A stretch of DNA of 26,535 nt from an uncultured Lachnospiraceae bacterium (GTDB lineage Bacteria; Bacillota; Clostridia; Lachnospirales; Lachnospiraceae): assembly GCA_910579735.1 (NCBI GenBank), contig CAJTUZ010000033.1, forward strand, positions 1-26,535, read 5' to 3'. Each line of letters starts with the position of its first letter. The first letter of the stretch is position 1. This document shows positions 8,413 through 14,901 of this stretch, in pieces. The notes beneath the pieces are model-generated. The model was not told where the DNA came from. It saw only the letters and a program-made list of their open reading frames with translations, and searched no databases. Position numbers and translations under genes: made by a program.

Positions 8413-9344
8413 CAGGACTCCTCCTTCGGTTTCATATTGATTCCATAGGAAAATACGATCAGGATCACAAAGATAATCATCGATACCGCCGAACTGTATC
8501 CGTAATTATTCGTAATAAACGCATTCTCATACGCATAAGTCAGGATCGTATGAATATGGGCGCCCGTCTTCGCTCCCGCCTGCTGCGTCAGCAGATAGAT
8601 CACGTCAAACTGTTTAAAAGTCGTAAATATAGTAATCACGACCGACGGCGCAATGATCGGCCGGATCGCCGGAATGGTAATATACCATGTCCTCTGCATC
8701 CAGTCCGCACCATCTAAGAGGGCGCTCTCATAGTAACTTCTGTCAACGCTCTGCAGGGCGCCGTCTATGATCGTAATCATAAACGGCAGCGCCAGCCACA
8801 GATTCACAATAGTACAGCAGATAAATGCCGACATATCATCCGCCAGCCATTTCACAGGCGAAAATCCCATTTTCTCCATCCACTGGTTCAAAAGTCCAAA
8901 CTGCGAATTAAACATTCCCGTTTTCCATAATAAGATAGACACATATCCCGGCATGGCCCACGGAAAGATCAACAGCGTTCTGTAACAATTACGCAGTTTC
9001 AGCCCTTTGGTATTTAACAGACTCGCCAACAGATATGCGGCCACAAGCTGCAAGAGCATATTCACCGCCGTCCAGACGACCGTTAAGAAAAGCGCCGAAA
9101 GAAATCCGCTGTCAAATACCAGAAGCGCCTCTTTGTAATTATCAAGACCGATCAGGTCATAGGTAAACCAGTGGTAGACGTTCATATTCGTCAAAGAAAT
9201 ATAACCCGTGTAAAAAATGGGAAATACCACGATCAGGCAGATCAGCAGAAGCGACGGCGCCGACCATAAATAGGCTGCCGCCGTACCGGCTCCCTTTTTC
9301 TTTTTAGTTGATTTGATATCCGATTTAATATCTGATTTCTTCAT
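8412..9344 (-). CDS. ABC sugar permease, MalF type
   Basis: About 310 aa, six transmembrane helices, with the EAA loop YESALLDGADWMQRTWYITI. An in-frame ATG exists as far up as 9479, but that would overlap the solute-binding protein gene by 115 bp and add a non-membrane segment. The ATG at 9344 has GGGG six nt upstream and follows the binding protein stop by 20 bp. The ATG at 9350 is the close alternative. The N-terminus is Lys-rich with a repeated SDIKSDIKS motif before helix 1. It partners with the MalG-type permease. Confidence 0.88.
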   Translation of the reverse strand: MKKSDIKSDIKSTKKKKGAGTAAAYLWSAPSLLLICLIVVFPIFYTGYISLTNMNVYHWFTYDLIGLDNYKEALLVFDSGFLSALFLTVVWTAVNMLLQLVAAYLLASLLNTKGLKLRNCYRTLLIFPWAMPGYVSILLWKTGMFNSQFGLLNQWMEKMGFSPVKWLADDMSAFICCTIVNLWLALPFMITIIDGALQSVDRSYYESALLDGADWMQRTWYITIPAIRPIIAPSVVITIFTTFKQFDVIYLLTQQAGAKTGAHIHTILTYAYENAFITNNYGYSSAVSMIIFVILIVFSYGINMKPKEES

Positions 9345-9364
9345 TGCCATCCCCGCTTCGTTCT

Positions 9365-10585
9365 TTACTGCATCTTCTTTATCAATTCCTCCGCGTTTTT
9401 CTGTGCCGCCGCACAGCTTTCCTTCACGTCCTGACCGCTCATATTGATATTGACCAACATATCCGCTGCCACCGTCCACATAACGTCCATTTCCGGTCTG
9501 TTCGGCATCGGAATCGTATTTTCGGCCATCTCCCGCATCGCCATTACCACATCGTCCGATGCTACTTCGTCATTCTCATAGCAGGCTTCTACCGCAGGCG
9601 CACACCCGCTGACCCGTGCCAGCGAAATGCCGACTTCCGGCTGCATCAGTGCATAGAGAACCTTTTTCACGGCTTCCGTCTTATTTTCCGCCGCAAACTT
9701 TAATACCTGTACTCCCTGCACACCCATATACGGCGAAATCGGTATCTGCGTCTCATCAATCACAGGCATCGGAGCTATTCCCAGATCCATTCCTGCCGCG
9801 CGTGAAGCCGACACCAACCAGGGGCCGCCGATCGTAGCGTGTGCTTTTCCTTCCTGGAAAAGTGTGTTCACCGTTGCATATTCACTCTCTCCGGGCATGA
9901 GTCCCACGAATTTCTTATGATATTCCAACGCCCTGACCGTTTCGGGACTGCTCAGTCCCACATTTCCGTTTTCATCCATAATGCAGCCGCCGAATCCGTG
10001 GATCCAGCCGGCACTGTAATAAGCCGTGCTGTGCTGTTCCACAAACCCGTAATGTCCGCCGCGTGTTTTCTCTTCCATATAGGCATACAACTCTTCTGTC
10101 GTCCCCGGAACTTTTTCGTCCGGCATGTATAAACGGTTATATAGAAAGAGCAGCGTCTCAAAATATACCGGCAGCTGGTAAAGCTCCCCTTTATAAGCTG
10201 CCGCATCCAGCGTCATATCCACACAGGACGCGGTCAGCGTCTCTTTGTCTATGAGATCGGTGATCGGCGCAAGGATTCCCATCTCTGCATAGACTCCGAT
10301 CTTGTCATGTGCAAAAAAATACATATCCGGCGCCGCTTTCGGATCATTTCCTACCATTTTCAGCGCTTCTGTCAGGTTGCTCTTATATTCCAATTGCACG
10401 GTAACGTCCGGAACCAGTCTTTTCAATTCATCCGACAATGCCTCTGATACCGCCTCCTCCTTATCATGCCAGATGACAACGGTATTTTTTTCTTCTTCCG
10501 TCAAAGACGCCCCCTGTGCGCCGCAGCCGCATAATATGCATGTCAGTATTGCAATCGATAACAATAATGCCGTCAGTTTTTTCAT
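9365..10585 (-). CDS. Maltodextrin-type extracellular solute-binding lipoprotein
   Basis: About 406 aa, family 1 solute-binding protein. From the chosen start the protein begins MKKLTALLLS, a classic lipoprotein signal with lipobox ILCGC and an acylated Cys at about residue 21. The in-frame ATG at 10627 adds 14 polar residues before the signal peptide and is less likely. The mature part begins with an acidic segment and NTVVIWHDKEEAV, as in MalE-like proteins. It captures sugar outside the membrane and delivers it to the two permeases encoded downstream. The operon encodes no ATPase, so a shared MsmX/MsmK-like ATPase is inferred. The start region lies within a leader element also found before the PP2C gene. 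Confidence 0.9.
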   Translation of the reverse strand: MKKLTALLLSIAILTCILCGCGAQGASLTEEEKNTVVIWHDKEEAVSEALSDELKRLVPDVTVQLEYKSNLTEALKMVGNDPKAAPDMYFFAHDKIGVYAEMGILAPITDLIDKETLTASCVDMTLDAAAYKGELYQLPVYFETLLFLYNRLYMPDEKVPGTTEELYAYMEEKTRGGHYGFVEQHSTAYYSAGWIHGFGGCIMDENGNVGLSSPETVRALEYHKKFVGLMPGESEYATVNTLFQEGKAHATIGGPWLVSASRAAGMDLGIAPMPVIDETQIPISPYMGVQGVQVLKFAAENKTEAVKKVLYALMQPEVGISLARVSGCAPAVEACYENDEVASDDVVMAMREMAENTIPMPNRPEMDVMWTVAADMLVNINMSGQDVKESCAAAQKNAEELIKKMQ

Positions 10586-10637
10586 TCTAATAAACCATGC
10601 CTTTCTCTCAGCCTGCGATATCCGCATTCATGTCATA

Positions 10638-11858
10638 TTATTGTTTTTTCTTTTTTACAATAAAATACCCTACAAGTGCCATCATAACACAAACCACTAC
10701 GATCAGCACGATAATCCCTGTGTTTGTACCACTCGCCTGAGTCTCTGAAGGTTCTGCTGATCCGCCTGCCGCTGCATCCGCGCCCTGCTCTGCATCATCC
10801 GGCGCCGCTATAGATTCCGTCTCATTTGCTGCCGTATCTGTGTCCGTTTGGCCCGCATCCGCGGGTTTTTCATAAAATACTTCATATGCTTCGGCATCTG
10901 TCACTACCAGCCAGATATCTTTGCCTGTTTCCACGGAAATATCCGTTGTCTGCACGCCGCCTTCATTGCCATTGACGATCACAGAATTGATCCAGCCGGG
11001 AACCTGCAACGTAAGCCAGCCTTCTTCCCCTTCCGCTAAAGCTTCTCCGGGCCATGCCGCAAACGCATTCGTTCCATCCGGCGCCGACCATGCCCAGAGA
11101 CACGGAGCCGTCCAGTCAGCGGGCGCCTGCACGTTTACGGTAATGTCCGGCGCACTTACGGCATTCGGATCATCATAACTGAAATCATAGCTGCCGTCTT
11201 CTGCAATTGTAATCCACATTTCCGCAGGATCTATGGAAATATCTTCCGTCTGCACATCCCCTTCATTGGCATTTATGATCACGGAATTGACCCATATCGG
11301 TGCTTTTCCCGTATACCAGTCATCTTCGCCCTGCTTTAATGCTTCTCCCGGCCATGCCTCAAATGCGTTGGTTCCATCCGGCGCCGACCATGCCCAAAGA
11401 CACGGTGTTTCCCAGCTTTCGGGCAGCTTTGCATGAATAACGAATTTTTCCACGTACTCGGGAATATCTCCCTCCGTCAGCGCTTCATAAGAGACCTCCG
11501 CATTCTCTGCACCTGTTACTTTAATCCACGCATTGCCGCCTTCCAGGATCAATTCCGCGGTCTGTACATTTCCTTCGTCGGCATTGACGATCACATGATC
11601 CGCCCATGAAGGAAGCCAGATATAATACCAGCCGTCATTTCCGGGATCTGCTTCCGTTTCTCCACCGGGCCATGCGTCAAACGCATTGTTCCCCTCTTCG
11701 TCCCATGCCCATACGCACGGTGCGTCCCAATCCTCCGGAACCTGCACATAAACCGCCGTCCGTTCTTCTTCTGCATTCGCATGTATAGGTGTAAGCAATG
11801 CAAATGCTATCGCAAACATAAAGAAAAATGCCGCCGTTTTTTTCAAATACTTTGTCAT
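10638..11858 (-). CDS. Surface-anchored protein with three CBM26-like starch-binding modules
   Basis: 406 aa. Signal peptide 1-29 (cleavage after ANA), three related modules at about 35-125, 138-228 and 239-330, an acidic Ala/Thr-rich linker at 331-377, a transmembrane helix at 379-400 and a KKKK tail. Each module has the pattern W-x-x-PC-x-W-A-W, then N-A-F-x-A-W-P-G and a NEG/DEG-x-VQT segment, as in starch-binding CBM26. There is no catalytic domain. It probably holds starch or dextrins at the cell surface next to the binding lipoprotein encoded 52 bp downstream. Modules 2 and 3 are very similar, also at DNA level, so a recent duplication is likely. AGGAGG lies about 8 nt before the ATG. 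Confidence 0.85.
   Translation of the reverse strand: MTKYLKKTAAFFFMFAIAFALLTPIHANAEEERTAVYVQVPEDWDAPCVWAWDEEGNNAFDAWPGGETEADPGNDGWYYIWLPSWADHVIVNADEGNVQTAELILEGGNAWIKVTGAENAEVSYEALTEGDIPEYVEKFVIHAKLPESWETPCLWAWSAPDGTNAFEAWPGEALKQGEDDWYTGKAPIWVNSVIINANEGDVQTEDISIDPAEMWITIAEDGSYDFSYDDPNAVSAPDITVNVQAPADWTAPCLWAWSAPDGTNAFAAWPGEALAEGEEGWLTLQVPGWINSVIVNGNEGGVQTTDISVETGKDIWLVVTDAEAYEVFYEKPADAGQTDTDTAANETESIAAPDDAEQGADAAAGGSAEPSETQASGTNTGIIVLIVVVCVMMALVGYFIVKKKKQ
11071..11396. repeat. Pair of identical 26-bp segments inside the CBM26 gene
   Basis: 11071-11096 and 11371-11396 are identical and exactly 300 bp (100 codons) apart. They encode the WAWSAPDGTN core of modules 3 and 2. The surrounding modules are diverged, which suggests recent duplication or gene conversion. 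Confidence 0.8.
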
Positions 11859-11904
11859 AATCGTACCCTCCTGTCTTTTTTGATCACTTCCTGTTTACAA
11901 GGAA

Positions 11905-11933
11905 AGTATAACATTGGGTTTTCTTTACGACAA
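11905..11933 (-). promoter_or_regulatory. Sigma-A promoter of the starch/maltodextrin operon
   Basis: Minus strand: -35 TTGTCG (11928-11933), 17-bp spacer, -10 TATACT (11905-11910) with a TG one base further upstream. It is well placed about 47 bp before the start codon of the CBM26 protein, the first gene of the operon. Confidence 0.75.
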
Positions 11934-11942
11934 TTTCAAATT
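11932..11942. promoter_or_regulatory. Palindrome overlapping the -35, candidate LacI-type operator
   Basis: AATTTCAAATT has perfect 5-bp arms around one central base and overlaps the upstream end of the -35 box. Its position would suit repression by the operon's own LacI-type regulator. It lacks the CG centre common in LacI-family sites, so this is tentative. Confidence 0.25.
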
Positions 11943-12069
11943 AAGTAACCGTTTTCCCGATTTTTTGCACGATTTCTACAAGATATGACCGGTGTTTTTT
12001 GTTCAAAAATGATATTTTTAAGGTTAATTTTGCCAGATTGTAAAATATTTGTGAAAAGTATACAAAGAA

Positions 12070-12121
12070 GTTTCCCTGAGTTTCCCGTTTTTTCCATGCA
12101 GTAAAACGGGTTCAGGGAAAC
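12070..12121 (-). terminator. Strong long-stem terminator after the TPR gene
   Basis: Arms GTTTCCCTGA/TCAGGGAAAC and CCCGTTTT/AAAACGGG form an 18-bp stem with a small internal bulge and a loop of about 11 nt. On the minus strand it is followed by a T-rich stretch (TTCTTTG). It lies 55 bp past the stop of the 12177-13298 gene and marks the end of the kinase/T7SS block. The rest of the 318-bp gap 11859-12176 holds the promoter of the next operon and nothing else I can name. Confidence 0.75.
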
Positions 12122-12176
12122 ACCAGAATTAGAAAAGATATATTTGGCATACTGGCTATCAAAATCTCGCAAGATG

Positions 12177-13298
12177 CTATGAATGCCCGGTAAAGCACCG
12201 CATTCCGTACGTCCATGATTCTCCAAGACCAGTACCGCCAAAATCCACATATCTGTCTATAGAAAAGATACCGTTATAATCATTTTCCCCCACAGTCCAG
12301 TTGTTCAGATATATTTCCAGACGGGCGTATCCCTCTCCTTCCATATAGCGGGCCTGTCCCCATTTTGTCGGGAACTCCCAATATGCCTCTCCGCCTTCCT
12401 GTTCCTGCCGGGTTCCGTTTGCTTTGATCTCCTGTACCGGAAGCATGCTGCACCAGTCTTCATAAGTCCCTGTCGGCGCGGGAACATGAATCTTACAGGA
12501 TTCCAGATCCGACACCCTGTCAAACGAACTGTAAATACTGATATTTACAAGCATATGATTGTCAGAAATCTGGTTGGAATAGCTGATCGCAGGATAAGAC
12601 ACTGTCTCCGTATGCTGATAAAAGGATAAAAATTTTTGTTCTCCGCCATCTTCCGAAGATACATCGCTTTGCAGATCTCCGTATTCATTCATAACCGATG
12701 AATTTTCTAAATCTCTGCCACGGCCGGAATCCGTATCAATGGGACATCCGTATGCCGCACAGACTTCCTCGTAATGCGCCGTAAACAGATCGTATCCCAT
12801 GATCGTAATATCCGACAGTTCAAACGTAAAATCAATGATATCAGCAGTCTCTTCTGCATCCTCTTCCTCCGGCCCCCGCGATAATTCCGCCTCTCCCGCC
12901 GTCTGTAAACTTATCTCCTCTATCCTCTTCTTGATACTCTCGCTTCCTGTCCGGCTATACCCTTCTTCCAATGTCTGCAATGCCATGTTCACATCGCCCA
13001 TAGCAATATAGGCATCCGCCTTACCCAGATAAGCGTCTACGCTCATAGGATCGATCGCGATCGCTTTATCAAACTCAATGACCGCCTGTTCATAATTTTC
13101 TTTTTCCAAATATTTCCGGCCCAGATCGATCTGTCTTGCTAATCGATTGGCGGGGGTATTATAAATACCGATGCCCGCGATAAGCGCCAGCAGAATCACT
13201 GTGAACACAGCGAAAATCATTCGTTTCTTTCCGGCATATGCCCTGAAAGTATCTGATTCTTTTGCAAATTTTTCTTCTGTCTTCCTTTCTTTTGTCAT
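12177..13298 (-). CDS. Single-pass membrane protein with TPR repeats (paralogue of the next gene)
   Basis: 373 aa. A polar, Lys/Glu-rich N-terminus and a transmembrane helix at about 26-46 are followed by the motif YNTPANRLARQ. Two or more TPR units at about 50-125 contain YEQAVIEFDKAIAIDP. An acidic linker and an unrecognised C-terminal domain (about 150-373) follow; the latter probably lies outside the membrane. The ATG at 13298 was chosen because GGAGG stands about 11 nt upstream; the longer frame would use a TTG. Its N-terminal half is clearly paralogous to the protein at 13505-14689. It is the last gene before the terminator at 12070-12121. No specific function is assigned. Confidence 0.8.
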   Translation of the reverse strand: MTKERKTEEKFAKESDTFRAYAGKKRMIFAVFTVILLALIAGIGIYNTPANRLARQIDLGRKYLEKENYEQAVIEFDKAIAIDPMSVDAYLGKADAYIAMGDVNMALQTLEEGYSRTGSESIKKRIEEISLQTAGEAELSRGPEEEDAEETADIIDFTFELSDITIMGYDLFTAHYEEVCAAYGCPIDTDSGRGRDLENSSVMNEYGDLQSDVSSEDGGEQKFLSFYQHTETVSYPAISYSNQISDNHMLVNISIYSSFDRVSDLESCKIHVPAPTGTYEDWCSMLPVQEIKANGTRQEQEGGEAYWEFPTKWGQARYMEGEGYARLEIYLNNWTVGENDYNGIFSIDRYVDFGGTGLGESWTYGMRCFTGHS

Positions 13299-13382
13299 AT
13301 TAAAATTATCCTCCAATTCTGCAAACTCATTGTAAGCGTCCTGTCATAGAAATCCTCTGCGCCTGCCGTATCTTTCATCTTC

Positions 13383-13412
13383 TCTGCTCAATTGTCCTTG
13401 CTCCTATGCCTT
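13383..13412 (-). other. Remnant of a duplicated gene start
   Basis: On the minus strand this contains a GGAGCAAGGACAA site followed by TTGAGCAGAGAAGAT. The start of the neighbouring paralogue reads ATGAGCAGAGAAGAT after a similar Shine-Dalgarno region. The frame here stops after about 13 codons. The rest of the 206-bp gap between the two TPR genes shows no clear gene or promoter. Confidence 0.5.
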
Positions 13413-13504
13413 TCTCCTATACCCTTCTTCAATGCTGCCGCTATTCCTATAAATTGTTTCACAAATCATTTCATTCACCCGCAAGATTCATCCACGCCTG
13501 AAAG

Positions 13505-14689
13505 CTATTGATAGACTACCACATTATATGGCTCTCCTCCCTCAGTGAAAGCTCCCGTTTCATCTATAAAATGATCTAGATCATATTCTGATTTCTCTAT
13601 TTTTCCGTCAGTATACTCTGTCACCCAAGAGGAATGTTCTGTAAAACCGTCTTCAGTATATGCATAGGTATCTATTATAATAACATGTGCCAAATCCAGA
13701 GTATTATCCCCTGTATATACGTCATCCCAAATTACTTTACACAATCTTCCGTTTTCATCGTACTCATACTCTCTTATGCTGTTGCTGGTTCCTCCGCCAT
13801 TTAGTTCTTGATATACTTCCATTTGCGCCAATTTCCCATCTTCCCCATATTGATATTTCACTTCGACACATGAAGCGGCAGCATCCGCTTCGTCATATCT
13901 GGATTGGCTATAAATTATTCTTCCATACTCATCATAAACATGATATCCATTTTCAGAATTACTTTGCCTTTCTTCCGACTTATAATGTTCATATCCATGT
14001 TTTTCATAAAGCCACTTTCTTTCTTCCAAGCATAATTCGTATTCTCCCAAAACATAATAATAATCCGGCAAATAAGAATACGGAGGCCAATTTTCATCGG
14101 GGAAATAAGTCCTGCACCGCTCAAGATACGCAGCATATTTTCTGCATATTTCCCTTAACGGTTCATCCGGGATATAATAATACCCTGAAGTATAAGTCGC
14201 GCACTGATTCATTACATTTTGCATTTCCTGCAACGTGTATGGGGAATATATCTCCATCTGCCTTAACGTTTCCTGTATTTTCTGATGCAGCTCTTCCCTG
14301 CCTGTCTTTTCATACCCTGCTTCCAGAATATCGATAGTTCTCTCCAAATCCGCCGCATCCACAGTGTCGTGCGAATTTACAACGCTTTGTGCATAGGCTA
14401 GATAGGTATCGGCTAAACCGGTGACAGCGTCCTCTGATTTCGGGTCGATTGCAATCGCTTCTTCAAATGCCAGCATAGCCTCTTCATACTCGCCGTCTTC
14501 CAGTAATTTATTCGCCGTTTCCAACTGTCTGTTCAGGCGGTTTTCAGGCATATTATAAACAGCAATGCCTGCTGTCGACGCAATCAGGACAACTGCCGCC
14601 GCTATGATACCGGCTATTATTCTTTTATACTTCCTCCCGGACGGACCGCCTGCTGGATCTTGCATCTTCGCTTTATCTTCTCTGCTCAT
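13505..14689 (-). CDS. Single-pass membrane protein with TPR repeats and YD-like C-terminus
   Basis: 394 aa from the chosen ATG, which has GGGAG nine nt upstream; an ATG 33 bp further up lacks a ribosome binding site. A transmembrane helix at about 22-44 is followed by YNMPENRLNRQ, then TPR units including YEEAMLAFEEAIAIDP. The C-terminal third has YD/RHS-like signatures, YDEYGRI and YDENGRL, typical of beta-strand repeat surface proteins. The N-terminal half matches the next gene downstream, so the pair arose by duplication with different C-terminal domains. The coding sequence looks more AT-rich than its neighbours by eye. No specific function is assigned; context suggests a membrane partner of the kinase. 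Confidence 0.8.
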   Translation of the reverse strand: MSREDKAKMQDPAGGPSGRKYKRIIAGIIAAAVVLIASTAGIAVYNMPENRLNRQLETANKLLEDGEYEEAMLAFEEAIAIDPKSEDAVTGLADTYLAYAQSVVNSHDTVDAADLERTIDILEAGYEKTGREELHQKIQETLRQMEIYSPYTLQEMQNVMNQCATYTSGYYYIPDEPLREICRKYAAYLERCRTYFPDENWPPYSYLPDYYYVLGEYELCLEERKWLYEKHGYEHYKSEERQSNSENGYHVYDEYGRIIYSQSRYDEADAAASCVEVKYQYGEDGKLAQMEVYQELNGGGTSNSIREYEYDENGRLCKVIWDDVYTGDNTLDLAHVIIIDTYAYTEDGFTEHSSWVTEYTDGKIEKSEYDLDHFIDETGAFTEGGEPYNVVVYQ

Positions 14690-14766
14690 TTGTTCTTTCT
14701 CCCACCTTTTAGCGTTTGGCATGGAATGCGCTATGTCGTTTGGAACATTATGTCGATTTGAAACGC

Positions 14767-14901
14767 CTACTCATACTCTCTCTTTAGTTCTTCACGAATC
14801 TTCCTGCCTGCCGTTTTCTGATAAATGACACCCACGCCAAACAGAATTACCGCCGCTCCTGTCAGAGCGATTCCCATGCCAATGATCACTGTTCCACTCA
14901 T
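14767..14901 (-). CDS. 44-aa single-pass membrane protein
   Basis: Reads MSGTVIIGMGIALTG onwards, one hydrophobic helix (about 4-27), then a basic/acidic tail ending REYE and a TAG stop. The ATG directly follows the kinase TAA stop with no gap. GGAGG inside the last kinase codons sits 10 nt before the ATG, a correct distance. Length, charge pattern (helix then KIREELKREYE) and perfect spacing argue for a real small gene translated together with the kinase. It may be a kinase-associated membrane peptide. No function is known to me. Confidence 0.7.
   Translation of the reverse strand: MSGTVIIGMGIALTGAAVILFGVGVIYQKTAGRKIREELKREYE

Noticed and set aside
11936..12250. 104-codon minus strand frame in the intergenic gap
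   Set aside because: It runs through the long terminator hairpin and overlaps the promoter and the end of the TPR gene.
13687..14337. 216-codon + strand frame opposite the TPR gene
   Set aside because: His- and Tyr-rich antisense reading of an AT-rich gene; no coding signature.
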